A stretch of DNA of 64,000 nucleotides. Origin: Archivesica marissinica (taxonomy: Eukaryota > Mollusca > Bivalvia > Venerida > Vesicomyidae). Position 1 is the first letter of the stretch; the number at the start of each line of letters is the position of its first letter. The position numbers and the translations under genes are program-made. This document shows, in pieces, positions 32,101 through 47,100 of the stretch. Location of the stretch: positions 53,952,649-54,016,648 of the forward strand of contig CM026401.1 in NCBI GenBank assembly GCA_014843695.1. The letters run 5' to 3'. A model generated the notes under the pieces. It was given only the letters and a program-made list of their open reading frames with translations. It did no database searches and was not told the DNA's origin.

Positions 32101-35100
32101 GAACACCTCGGGATAGTGCGACTTGCTCTCTCGGTTAAACATGCCTTCCTCGATCTGCGACTGTATCTGGTGTAGCTGCTTGAAGTAACGCCACTCTCTC
32201 GTGTCTGTCACACATCTGTTACATAGATATGTTGGTTTAACCCTTTCCCTCATAGAAGCACCTCTTGACGCCATTACCAATACGACGTACATTGACAATG
32301 TAGTAGACAAACCAATGTTCATAACCCTTTCCCTCATAGAAGCATCTCTTGACGCCATTACCAATATAACATACATTGACAATGTAGTAGCCAAACCAAT
32401 GTTCATAACCCATTCCCTCATAGAAGCATCTCTTGACGCCATTACCAATATAACATACATTGACAATGTAGTAGCCAAACCAATGTTCATAATAAAGGCC
32501 AGAATCTCATGTAGTCCCAGTAATATCTATGGAGGTGGGATAGATATGGTGACTACTTATCCACTGCATGATAGCTAAATGGCTGTTGTTTGTATGGAGA
32601 TATAATAGTACATTAACCTAAATCTCATGTAGTCCCAGTAATATCTATGGAGGTGGGATAGATATGGCGACTACTTATCCACTGCATGATAGCTAAATGG
32701 TTGTCGTTTGTATGGAGATATAATAGTACATTAACCTAAATCTCATGTAGTCCCAGTAATATCTATGGAGGTGGGATAGATATGGTGACTACTTATCCAC
32801 TGCATGATAGCTAAATGGCTGTTGTTTGTATGGAGATATAATAGTATATTAACCTAAATCTCTATGAAGTCCCAGTAATATCTATGGAGGTGAGATAGAT
32901 ATGGCGACTACTTATCCACTGCATGATAGCTAAATGACTGTCGTTTGTATGGAGATATAATAGTAAATTAACCTAAATCTCTATGAAGGAAAGGGTTAAA
33001 CATATGTATTCATTCAGAATGTATAATATAGTATCTATTGTATACAGAATGAAAATGGATTTAATCGAAAGCTTAAAAGATTTCTTCATCTTTTGGTTTA
33101 ACATTTTACCCCATGATGATATTTGTTAATTTAAAATAGAAGTCGCCATCATATCTATATCATATATCTGTATCATATATCTATATCATATATCTATATC
33201 ATATTATATATCATATATCTATATCATATATCTGTATCATATATCTGTATCATATTATGTATCATATATCTATATCATATTATGTATCATATATCTATAT
33301 CATATCTATATCATATATCTGTATCATATTATGTATCATATATCTATATCATATTATGTATCATATATCTATATCATATCTATATCATATATCTGTATCA
33401 TATTATGTATCATATATCTATANNNNNNNNNNNNNNNNNNNNNNNNNNNNNNNNNNNNNNNNNNNNNNNNNNNNNNNNNNNNNNNNNNNNNNNNNNNNNN
33501 NNNNNNNNNNNNNNNNNNNNNNNNNNNNNNNNNNNNNNNNNNNNNNNNNNNNNNNNNNNNNNNNNNNNNNNNNNNNNNNNNNNNNNNNNNNNNNNNNNNN
33601 NNNNNNNNNNNNNNNNNNNNNNNNNNNNNNNNNNNNNNNNNNNNNNNNNNNNNNNNNNNNNNNNNNNNNNNNNNNNNNNNNNNNNNNNNNNNNNNNNNNN
33701 NNNNNNNNNNNNNNNNNNNNNNNNNNNNNNNNNNNNNNNNNNNNNNNNNNNNNNNNNNNNNNNNNNNNNNNNNNNNNNNNNNNNNNNNNNNNNNNNNNNN
33801 NNNNNNNNNNNNNNNNNNNNNNNNNNNNNNNNNNNNNNNNNNNNNNNNNNNNNNNNNNNNNNNNNNNNNNNNNNNNNNNNNNNNNNNNNNNNNNNNNNNN
33901 NNNNNNNNNNNNNNNNNNNNNNNNNNNNNNNNNNNNNNNNNNNNNNNNNNNNNNNNNNNNNNNNNNNNNNNNNNNNNNNNNNNNNNNNNNNNNNNNNNNN
34001 NNNNNNNNNNNNNNNNNNNNNNNNNNNNNNNNNNNNNNNNNNNNNNNNNNNNNNNNNNNNNNNNNNNNNNNNNNNNNNNNNNNNNNNNNNNNNNNNNNNN
34101 NNNNNNNNNNNNNNNNNNNNNNNNNNNNNNNNNNNNNNNNNNNNNNNNNNNNNNNNNNNNNNNNNNNNNNNNNNNNNNNNNNNNNNNNNNNNNNNNNNNN
34201 NNNNNNNNNNNNNNNNNNNNNNNNNNNNNNNNNNNNNNNNNNNNNNNNNNNNNNNNNNNNNNNNNNNNNNNNNNNNNNNNNNNNNNNNNNNNNNNNNNNN
34301 NNNNNNNNNNNNNNNNNNNNNNNNNNNNNNNNNNNNNNNNNNNNNNNNNNNNNNNNNNNNNNNNNNNNNNNNNNNNNNNNNNNNNNNNNNNNNNNNNNNN
34401 NNNNNNNNNNNNNNNNNNNNNNTATATCATATATCTATATCATATTTATATCATATATCTGTATCATATTATGTATCATATATCTATATCATATTATGTA
34501 TCATATATCTATATCATATTATATATCATATATCTATATCATATTATATATCATATATCTATATCATATTATATATCATATATCTATATCATATTATATT
34601 TTTGTATCATATATCTATATCATATTATATTTATCTGTATATATCTATATCATATTATATCATATTCTATATCATATTATATATCATATATCTGTATCAT
34701 ATATCTATATCATATTTATATATCATATCTGTATCATATATCTATATCATATTATATATCATATATCTGTATCATATATCTATCATATTATATCATATAT
34801 CTATATCATATTATATATCATATATCTGTATCATATATCTATATCATATTATATATCATATCTATATCATATTATATATCATATATCTATATCATATTAT
34901 ATATCATATATCTATATCATATTATATATCATATATCTATATCATATTATATATCATATATCTATATCATATTATATATCATATATCTATATCATATTAT
35001 ATATCATATATCTATATCATATTATATATCATATATCTATATCATTTATATATCATATATCTATATCATATTATATATCATATCTATATCATATTATATA

Positions 35101-38100
35101 TCATATATCTATATCATATAATATCATATATCTATATCATATTATATATCATATATCTATATCATATATCTATATCATATATCTATATCATATATCTATA
35201 TCATATTATATATCATATATCTATCATATTATATCATATATCTATATCATATTATATATCATATATCTATATCATATATCTATATCATATATCTGTATCA
35301 TATATCTATATCATATTAATTATCATATCTATATCATATTATATATCATATATCTATTCATATTATATATCATATATCTATATCATATTATTATCATTAT
35401 CTATATTATATATTCATATATCTATATCATATTATATATCATATATCTATATCATATTATATATCATATATCTATATCATATTATATATCATATATCTAT
35501 ATCATATTATATATCATATATCTATATCATATTATATATCATATATCTATATCATATTATATATCATATATCTATATCATATTATATATCATATATCTAT
35601 ATCATATTATATATCATATATCTATATCATATTATATATCATATATCTATATCATATTATATATCATATATCTATATCATATTATATATCATATATCTAT
35701 ATCATATTATTCTTCACTTTTAATAACGAATTAAACCCATTTCCAAATATGAAACAGAATTTCTTAATTAAGTGTAAATTGGTGATCATGCAACTGTGCA
35801 AGATCTGACCCTAATAAAATTAACAGTCTTTCAAATGGGACTTTAAACAGAGGTCTCGTGTCGGTGCTTTACACCGTGCACGAAAAAGAACCAGAGGAGA
35901 CTCTGGAATGAGTCTCTGTCTATCATTGTACTATCCTCCAAAAATCTAAAATGACTAATCTCTTCAGGAGGTGTCAAAGTCTCAACCAAGACTATATACA
36001 GTAAGTCATTTTAGTATGGCATATAGCGGGGGATCGAACCTGTGACCGCTGGATTACGTGTCCAGCGTGTTAACAACTGGACAACTGAAGTGGGGTATAG
36101 TCTAGAATTGTTTTGCAGATGTTGGTCAGCCTGTCCTATATTAGCTTTACCATATTTATTTTCAATCATGTACATGATTATTTACAACAATTGGAAATAA
36201 GGAATTGGACAGAAAGCTATACAGTTTACAGTTGTCCTCCGTTTATCCCATTTTCATGTCCGTTCAATGTCTTCGAAAGTGATGGCTTATCAAATATTAT
36301 GTTATATTTCGGGTTTTACGCCTGCGTCAGCACCATTTCGGGCTATATCGCCGACGGGCAGTTTACCTAACAACACCTTTCCTGGGCAGGCTCCAGCGGT
36401 TAACCAGTACTTGGGTGCACCAACCTCCGTAAGAAACTGCCAACTTTTTCATATAAATGAAACACGGTCTGAGCGGGCTCGAACCCGTGACCATCAGTGA
36501 TGATAGGTTACAGTGGTATACAAGGCTAATCGGTAACCATTATTTAATTAGCTGGTGGCTCACCAACCGGCCATAAGAGAATGAACCCCCAACGAGGTTC
36601 GAACCTTCAACCTCCCATTCCGTAACTTACTGTAGCTGCTGGTTTTGCCATTCAATCCTCACGGAGTGTTCCACGTTGAACGGATTGCGTAGCACAAACT
36701 CGAAGAACTCGGACGTGCCAAATGACGGGTGAATGGTATGTTCTGTCGTGATTGACTGACTCAACATTGACTCGATACCATCTTTCTTCGTCTGCAGGCG
36801 GTATATCTCGAGCGTCTTCAGATCTCTCGCTCTCTCTGTCTTTAACTGTTTCTGCGGCTGGATGACACATGAGAAAGATACCACATACAGCTAGTCACTG
36901 TACATTTGCATGAGCTCTATTGTGGTGTATCCGATAAATTCAAATTATTTAGCGGATTTGTAAATATGATTTTCAAAACACTTGCCCGACCGGGTTACCA
37001 GCCTCAAACATTTGCTTGGCAGTCATTAGCACTTGTCCCGGGCGGCAGGGCAATGGAATTGGCTTAGCACTTGTCCCGGGCGACAGGGCAATGGAATTGG
37101 CTTAGCACTTGTCCCGGGCAGCAGTTAATGGAATTGGCTTAGCACTTGTCCCTGCCGGCAGGGCAATGGAATTGGCTTAGCACTTGTCCCAGGCGGCAGG
37201 GCAATGGAATTGGCTTAGCACTTGTTCCGGGCGACAGGGCAATGGAATTGGCTTAGCACTTGTCCCGGGCTGCAGGGCAATGGAATTGGCTTAGCACTTG
37301 TCCTGGGCTGCAGGGCAATGGAATTGGCTTAGCACTTGTCCCGGGCTGCAGGGCAATGGAATTGGCTTAGCACTTGTCCCGGGCTGCAGGGCAATGGAAT
37401 TGGCTTAGCACTTGTCCCGGGCTGCAGGGCAATGGAATTGGCTTAGCACTTGTCCCGGGCTGCAGGGCAATGGAATTGGCTTAGCACTTGTCCCGGGCTG
37501 CAGGGCAATGGAATTGGCTTAGCACTTGTTCCGGGCGACAGGGCAATGGAATTGGCTTAGCACTTGTCCCGGGCTGCAGGGCAATGGAATTGGCTTAGCA
37601 CTTGTCCCGGGCTGCAGGGCAATGGAATTGGCTTAGCACTTGTCCCGGGCTGCAGGGCAATGGAATTGGCTTAGCACTTGTCCCGGGCTGCAGGGCAATG
37701 GAATTGGCTTAGCACTTGTCCCGGGCTGCAGGGCAATGGAATTGGCTTAGCACTTGTCCCGGGCTGCAGGCAATGGAATTGGCTTAGCACTTGTCCCGGG
37801 CTGCAGGGCAATGGAATTGGCTTAGCACTTGTCCCGGGCTGCAGGGCAATGGAATTGGCTTAGCACTTGTCCCGGGCTGCAGGGCAATGGAATTGGCTTA
37901 GCACTTGTCCCGGCTGCAGGGCAATGGAATTGGCTTAGCACTTGTCCCGGGCTGCAGGGCAATGGAATTGGCTTAGCACTTGTCCCAGGCGGCAGGGCAA
38001 TGGAATTGGCTTAGCACTTGTCCCGGGCTGCAGGGCAATGGAATTGGCTTAGCACTTGTCCCAGGCGGCAGGGCAATGGAATTGGCTTAGCACTTGTCCC

Positions 38101-41100
38101 AGTCGGCAGGGCAATGGAATTGGCTTAGCACTTGTCCCGGGCTGCAGGGCAATGGAATTGGCTTAGCACTTGTCCCAGGCGGCAGGGCAATGGAATTGGC
38201 TTAGCACTTGTCCCGGGCTGCAGGGCAATGGAATTGGCTTAGCACTTGTCCCGGGCTGCAGGGCAATGGAATTGGCTTAGCACTTGTCCCGGGCTGCAGG
38301 GCAATGGAATTGGCTTAGCACTTGTCCCGGGCTGCAGGGCAATGGAATTGGCTTAGCACTTGTCCCGGGCTGCAGGGCAATGGAATTGGCTTAGCACTTG
38401 TCCCAGGCGGCAGGGCAATGGAATTGGCTTAGCACTTGTCCCGGGCTACAGGGCAATGGAATTGGCTTAGCACTTGTCCCGGGCTGCAGGGCAATGGAAT
38501 TGGCTTAGCACTTGTCCCGGGCTGCATGGCAATGGAATTGGCTTAGCACTTGTCCCGGGCTGCAGGGCAATGGAATTGGCTTAGCACTTGTCCCGGGCTG
38601 CAGGGCAATGGAATTGGCTTAGCACTTGTCCCGGGCTGCAGGGCAATGGAATTGGCTTAGCACTTGTCCCGGGCTGCAGGGCAATGGAATTGGCTTAGCA
38701 CTTGTCCCGGGCTGCAGGGCAATGGAATTGGCTTAGCACTTGTCCCGGGCTGCAGGGCAATGGAATTGGCTTAGCACTTGTCCCGGGCTGCAGGGCAATG
38801 GAATTGGCTTAGCACTTGTCCCGGGCTGCAGGGCAATGGAATTGGCTTAGCACTTGTCCCGGGCTGCAGGGCAATGGAATTGGCTTAACACTTGTCCCGG
38901 CTGCAGGGCAATGGAATTGGCTTAGCACTTGTCCCGGCTGCAGGGCAATGGAATTGGCTTAGCACTTGTCCCGGGCTGCAGGGCAATGGAATTGGCTTAG
39001 CATTTGTCCCGGGCTGCAGGGCAATGGAATTGGCTTAGCACTTGTCCCGGGCTGCAGGGCAATGGAATTGGCTTAGCACTTGTCCCGGGCTGCAGGGCAA
39101 TGGAATTGGCTTAGCACTTGTCCCGGGCTGCAGGGCAATGGAATTGGCTTAGCACTTGTCCCGGGCTGCAGGGCAATGGAATTGGCTTAGCACTTGTCCC
39201 TGCCGGCAGGGCAATGGAATTGGCTTAGCACTTGTCCCGGGCTGCAGGGCAATGGAATTGGCTATTCGGATGCAATCATATATTTTTATTACCCGGTATT
39301 AAGTGTCATTTCTTGTACCTGAAATTTGTTCAAAACTTCATCCACCCCCTCCATTAAAAACTTCTCTAAAGTGGTATTCCCATTTTGAAGGGTTTCACTG
39401 TATTATTTATTTTGACTGGTTTACATTGACTGGCCATTTATAGACTGGTTTACATTAATTCATCATCACTATTTACATTAACCTCTCATAATTAGACTGA
39501 TCTACACAATTATAATTCATAGACTGGTATTTTTTTAAAATAGAAATAAGATTTATAGACTGGTTTACATTAACATCATTTATTGACTGGTTTGCAGAAA
39601 CACAATTAATAGATTGTGCTACATTAACCTTTTGCACACTAACGGCAGATAAAATCACTATTGCAAACAGCATAGAGGCAGATCAGACGCAACAGATCAC
39701 ATGTGCCGTCTGATCAAGCTCATTGCTGTTTGCCATTCGGAAAGTGGAGCTAAAAACTTGGCTGAATAGCAAACAACATAGACCCTGATCAGACGGCTGA
39801 TCTGGATCTATGTTGTTTGCAAAAATGTGATTTTATTTACTCAGCAGGCAAAGGGTTAACTAACCAATTATAGACAGGTTACCTACCACTAATATCTGTG
39901 GTTGATCAATCCCACCATTCTTGTTTCTCAGTGCATGCATTCTCGCTAATTTTCTTGATCGTTCGGAGTCTGCCTCTCGGTTCGACTCGGTGATCGGCTC
40001 AACCTCCTCTCTCCTAGAGAAGAGTAGCGCCGCCACTTCTCGGTTGTTCTCTGCCACATGGTGCGCACGTGCCACACGCTTCTTCACTGTTACACCTGAG
40101 AGAGGGATAACCTAACTGAGGTAATTAACCCAACTGTGAGGGTAATTAACCTAACTGTGAGTGTAATTAACCCAACTGTGAGGGTAATTAACCCAACTGT
40201 GAGTGTAATTAACCTAACTGTGAGGGTAATTAACCCAACTGTGAGGGTAACTAACCCAACTGTGAGGGTAACTAACCCAACTGTGAGGGTAATTAACCCA
40301 ACTGTGAGGGTAACTAACCCAACTGTGAGGGTAATTAACCCAACTGTGAGTGTAATTAACCTAACTGTGAGGGTAATTAACCCAACTGTGAGGGTAATTA
40401 ACCCAACTGTGAGGGTAACTAACCCAACTGTGAGGGTAATTAACCCAACTGTGAGGGTAACTAACCCAACTGTGAGGGTAATTAACCCAACTGTGAGGGT
40501 AACTAACCTAACTGTAAGGGTAATTAACCCAACTGTGAGGGTAACTAACCCAACTGTGAGGGTAATTAACCCAACTGTGAGTGTAATTAACCTAACTGTG
40601 AGGGTAATTAACCCAACTGTGAGGGTAACTAACCCAACTGTGAGGGTAATTAACCCAACTGTGAGGGTAACTAACCCAACTGTGAGGGTAACTAACCCAA
40701 CTGTGAGGGTAATTAACCCAACTGTGAGGGTAACTAACACAACTGTGAGGGTAATTAACCCAACTGTGAGGGTAACTAACCTAACTGTAAGGGTAATTAA
40801 CCCAACTGTGAGGGTAACTAACCCAACTGTGAGGCTAATTAATCCAACTGTGAGGATAATTAACCTAACTGTGAGGGTAACTAACCCAACTGTGAGGGTA
40901 ACTAACCCAACTGTGAGGGTAACTAACCCAACTGTGAGGGTAATTAACCCAACTGTGAGGGTAATTAACCCAACTGTGAGGGTAATTAACCTAACATTGT
41001 TAAATTGTTAATCATGTTTTACTTATATGCCAGAAATATTCTAATATCTGATATTCAATCTAAATACATGCCAGCCGTATCTTGGCCGTATTTAAAGAAA

Positions 41101-44100
41101 TTTCATTGTCTTATGTCAACCGATAAAAGGAAGTCTTGTGTTAAGAAACCAAATAGTGTAATATAAGTGTGTATGCATATATCAATGTAAACTATCATAT
41201 TAACGAACAATTACTTTACTCATATTTTTTGTGTGATTATAAATATGTATATAAGAGTATACTGTTCATTAGCCAAAGGCATGTATTATGTTATGTTATA
41301 TTTCGGGTTTTACGCCTGCATCAGCACCATTTCGGGCTATATCGCCCGCGGGCAGTTTACCTAACAACACCTTTCCTGGGCAGGCTCCAGCGGTTAACCA
41401 GTACTTTGGTACACCAACCTCCGTAAGAAACTGCCAACTTTTTCATATAAATGAGACACGGCCTGAGCGGGGCTCGAACCCGTGACCATCAGTGATGATA
41501 GGTTACAGTGGCATCTTGGCCGTATTTAAAGAAATTTCATTGTCTTATGTCAACCGATAAAAGGAAGCCTGTGTTAAGAAATCAAATAGTATACTATATG
41601 TGTGTATACATATATCAATGTAAACTATTATATTAATGAAAGATTATTTCACTCATATTTGTTTGTGATTATAAATATGTATATATGATTATACTGTTCA
41701 TTAGCCAAAGGCATGTATTATGCCGATTTGCTAAATAAACTTTGTTGTTGTTGTTGTTGTTAATAGATCTATGGACAAAAATATTAAATACCGGTATATT
41801 AAATGCATTTACTCTCATTTACATTATATCAGACACACATTCGACAACAGAATTCAGACATTCAACATGCATACAACGTGGGTGTTTTAACAATCAATGC
41901 CTGGTGGCAAGCTGGTTTAGATGGCCTGGTGGCAAGCTGGTTTAGATGGCCCTGGTGGCAAGCTGGTTTAGATGGCCCTGGTGGCAAGCTGGTTTAGATG
42001 GCCCTGGTGGCAAGCTGGTTTAGATGGCGTTGGTGGCAAGCTGGTTTATATGGCCTGGTGGCAAGCTGGTTTAGATGGCCTGGTGGCAAGCTGGTTTAGA
42101 TGGCCTGGTGGCAAGCTGGTTTAGATGGCCTAAATTAGTTGGTTTAAACAGTATTTATTCCAATAAATTTACATATATAACACAAACAATGTTACAAATT
42201 ACATAAATTGTGAATGGTTTGGATTGGAAAACAAGTTTTCAGAAAACTGATATTAATTCCTCTCCAAAAATTAATTAATTGTTGACACTAATATCCAGAA
42301 AGTTCAATGAAAATATACCGAGTACTGCAAGATTCTACAGAACAAGGTTGGTGAAAATCCACCAAACAATTCCTGACAAGACATTGTTTTACGGCTTTCA
42401 GGATCTATGTTGTTTGCTATTCAGATAAGTGTTTTAGCTCCACTATCCGATTAGCAAACAGCATAGAGCCTGATCAGACGACACATTCTGTGTACTTTCT
42501 GTGCCGTCTGATCAGGCTCTATACTGTGTGCAGAAGCGACTTTTGTCGTGATTGCCAGGTTAATGGCTAAACGTGAGAAGACATTTTTGCAATTGGTGAC
42601 AGGTGTTAGATCATCAGTAGGTACCCTTCTCGAAATGAGACAAGACATAGTTCATGAAGAAGAACTTTATTAGGGGTTTTATAAGCTCTAGTGGCCCCGC
42701 CCCTAATTGCACTGAAGCGAAGCCATTTGAACATTTGCACAAAATTGAGATAATAATAAAACCCTCTAAACTGAACAATATTAACAGTCTTTAAGACGGC
42801 ACTATAAACTGAATAAACTGAGTTCTCGTATATTGGTGCTAAATACCGGACATGTAAAAAAGCCAGGGATGCATCTGGAACTATCCACCAAAACATAAAA
42901 TGACTAATACACATCTAGAGGCAGTATCCCACTTTGTCAGTGGTGTTTCGCGTTTATTTATCATCGCTACCAGTTGCCCATATGAGCGACGCCTCCTGAA
43001 GAGATTAGCCAAAGACCCATTCCAGAGTCTCCTCTGGTTCTTTTACCTGCACGGTGTACAGGACTGACACAAAACCTTGGCTTAAAGTCCCATCTGAAAG
43101 ACTGTTAATTTTACTAGGGTCAGACCTCCGATCCCTGGATTAACAGTCCAGCGTGTTACCCAGTGTGGGGGGGGGGGTGGATAAATAAATGAAATTTTAT
43201 TTTACGAAACCATCCCAAACGATACATACCCTATACATCAGGCGAGCAGACATTTATATTAAAAGCAATGTTGGCAGTGAAGCACAGAATAGGGACATAT
43301 ACCATATATTAACCCATTCAACACCACATAACTGACATGGACTGGTCCATGATATTTTTAGACCAATAAATTAATCAGAAAATTACATTTGGACTAGTTC
43401 ATTTATCAAAATGAGTAATTTTGTCTAAAAATAGTAATATTACTGGCAAAAAGTTCAGATCCTGATGAGATGGCTCATTTGGATCTACACTTTTTGTAAG
43501 TCTATTTAGAGGTCTGTGGTGTTGAAAGTGTTAAACCCCACAATCAGTGGAATGAATTTGTGTTACAAGGATTGCGCTGTGTTAAGCTCAACAGTTCAAT
43601 TTAACATACACAACTTTTTTGCAATTAAGGTGCGCACTGCATGGGCGTAAAAGCACACATTTTGTTCACAAGCCCCATACATTTACCATGTTTGATATCA
43701 GGTTCCCCGGCGATCAGACTCCCACCCCCGAAGGCGGAGTTACTGGCGGTCTGAGATACGATCTGAAAACTTTTACTTGGAAGGGTTATATAAGCTGAAA
43801 TATATAGAAAAATAATAAAAACTAAAACATTTTCTTGAAAGGTTTAGAAATATTTAGCTGAAACATAGAGAAATAAATATAAACTACAACATTGAGTGAA
43901 TACAATAGACAACATATACCGGTACCATACACAAACACATAACGAAGGCAGCTCTGTCTTAGATCTGGACTGTTGTAATGACATGCATATATAGGACAAT
44001 ATGCTTAGACCAACTTGTTTTTTACACCCCAAATTTGTTTTCGAAATTTGGTAGATCATTTTTTTCTTCAAAATTTGGTTTTTCACATTTTTCTGTGCCC

Positions 44101-47100
44101 ATGAATATGGTAACAAAAAATAATAATAAAATGTTCCTACCGACCAACCCTATTTTTTTGGCATGAAATGGTAAACACAGGTTTTGTTTTTTTGGCCTTA
44201 GCTGAAAGACAGTCTTTGGTGCGATTTTATTTTTTAAATTACTGTTTTGATCGCATATATAAGACAAATATATATGGTTAGGCAAAAAAACAACAACCGT
44301 TACTATTCCGGATCAACCCGTTTTTTACCTCCTGGCCCTGAATTGCCTTGCCTAAGGGCACAATCGTAACGGCTCCAGCAGGGCTTGAACTCCGGACCTT
44401 TCGCACCTGATTGAAGAGAACGCGCATCCACTGCGCTATCGCAAGCCATTTGCGAGGTCATGTAACCATGCAACATGTTCAGCGACCCATGATGCCATAC
44501 AGAGATCAGTTAATAAATATACTGGTATAATAATATTTCAATAATCGTGTGTGTTTTACGTTTATCTATCGTCGCTACCGGTTGCCCATATGAGCGACGC
44601 TCCTGAAGAGATTAGGTATTTTAGATTTTGGAGGATAGTGCAATGATACAGAAAGAGACCCATTCCAGAGTCTGCTCTGGTTCTTTTACGTGCACGGTGT
44701 AAAGCACCGACACGACACCTCGGTTTAACGTCCAATCTGAAAGACTGTTAATTTTATTAGGGTCAGACGGGGGACCTGCGATCCCTGGATTACCAGTCCA
44801 GCGTGTTACCACTGGACTACGGATCCGTGTGAGCAAATTAACTGAAATAAGATAGAGTTGTCTTCAAATACAAACAAGTATCTTCATCTACAGACACGTA
44901 TCTTCATCTACAGACAAGTATCTTCATCTACAGGCAAGTTCAGACACTTGTCTATAACTACAGACAAGTTCAAACATTTGTCGATAACTACAGACAAGTA
45001 TCTTCATCTACAGGCAAGTTCAGACATTTGTCGATAACTACAGACAAGTTTAGACATGTGTCTTCAACTACAGACAAGTATCTTCATCTACAGGCAAGTT
45101 CAGACATTTTTCTATAATTACAGACAAGTTCAGACATGTGTCTTTAACTACAGACAAGTATCTTCATCTACAGGCAAGTTCAGACATTTGTCTTCAACTA
45201 CAAACAAGCTCTGAATTTATAAGCAATAAGAGACATTTCTAATTTTCTATTACCTCCCTTGGCAGATAAAGTCTGATTTATTCCAAAATGTGAATAAGTC
45301 CTTTGAGTTCAAATCCTTTGTTTTTACTGTTGTTCCCTAACGAGATGTTGCGGTATGAATAAACTTGCTAGCATGTTGTGCAATGGAAACAACGATAAAA
45401 ACAGAGGAAAACACTTAATAGGACCTATCTACTTTTTAGGAAATATTCAAGGGCAATAACTGACCGATGTCTCATTATAAACAGCATTATAATTTATTCA
45501 GATTCTACAGTAGCTAGATTATGGAGCAACCGTTATATTCTCCAGGGAGAACACATTGTCTGAGGGAAAAAAAACCCTTAACAAGAAAATAAGAAACATG
45601 ATTAGCAGGTTATGGGTTAAACTTAATGAACAAAGAATAAAAGTCCGGAGTTCAAGCCCCACTGGAGCCGTTACGATTGTGCTCTTAGGCAAGGCATTTA
45701 AATTCCACGTTGCCTCTTCTCTCTCCCTCGTGGCGATGGATTCCATCAGGAATGAGGTCTCGAGAGTGATTTAAATAAGTTGAAATAACTTGTTTCGCAA
45801 TCGAGCTAAAATAAATTTGTATAAACTAAGAATAAAAGTAAAGTGCTTCTTTATTATAGTGTCATAGTTATTAATAATATATATAATTAATATAGTTATA
45901 GTTTATTAAAGGGCCAGCCATTTCCGTCTTATCAGTCACCTCTTTTTATGAACATCAGTACTTCCCGAATCCTATGCTTGTATGCCAGGCGCCAGGCTGG
46001 TATACAATCGGTAACCATTATTTAACTAGCTGGTGGCTCACCAACCGGCCATATCAGAACAAACCCCTGACGAGATTCAAATCTTCGACCTTCTGCTCCG
46101 TAGACCATGGAGATGGATAATTACAGGCAAGTTCAATCTAAAGGCAGAGAGAAGTAAAATTTATGATCTGAATATTTCAGCATCTCCTATATATGGGATT
46201 TTTGTTTCGATTACAGGGATCATTCTAGAGGGCGATGTGGGCGAAATTGTCGCCCTAGGGACCCTGACTTCGCCCTCTGGGGGCCCCACTTCTCCCTAAG
46301 GAAAAAAATTATTTTTGGGTTTTTACGATTTTCATGTTTCGATTACAGGGATCATTCTAGAGGGCGATGTGGGCGAAATTGTCGCCCTAGGGACCCTGAC
46401 TTCGCCCTCTGGGGGCCCCACTTCTCCCTAAGGAAAAAAATTATTTTTGGGTTTTTACGATTTTCAAACAAAATTTATAAAATTATAAAGCACTCCTTCT
46501 ATTCAAATGTTGTATTTAATTGTTGTACTGTGCATTTTAACAATGTTTTGCAGAAGTATATTAAAGAACATCATTTAAGGAAGCGATCACGCGCTTTCTC
46601 ACTTCTCCCAAAACTTCTGACCTAGACTGGACCCTGGATTATGATGGACTAGTTTTGTTTAGTTTGCAGAGATTGCAGTAGAGAATACTAGTCATTTTAA
46701 CTAGCCGAACAGCTACACATCCTACAACTTCCTAAATATCTAAATCATAAAGCCTCTATAATAAATAATTAAGAACACCATTTTAATAAAGCAGTAACCC
46801 AAATGAAATTGATCCTTGTGAAAAATGGTGTAAATTATCTCCCTTTGTGAATATTTAAGCACAAAAATCATCCTTAAGTTTGAAAATGATTTAATAGATT
46901 TTAATTTTTTTAACTTTCACCATTTGAGAGAACCCCCCTCCTCCACCCACCCCCACACATATAGAGACTTTATGACAGTTACAACGGTTAGGTCTGCTCC
47001 ATGTTGCATTATCAAGTGGGTTAATGCTTCGATCTTCATTTGAGTGACACACAATATTTAATTGCTGAACATAAACGAGAACCGGTTTGCTTCACGATGG

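Noticed and set aside
33257..35734. Very long open frames through the AT-rich block
   Set aside because: They run through 1000 N and consist of YHISISY-type repeats; artefacts of low complexity.
40090..41011. Open frames on both strands over the 21-bp array
   Set aside because: Period 21 and absence of stops explain them; the array lies in an NPHP4 intron.
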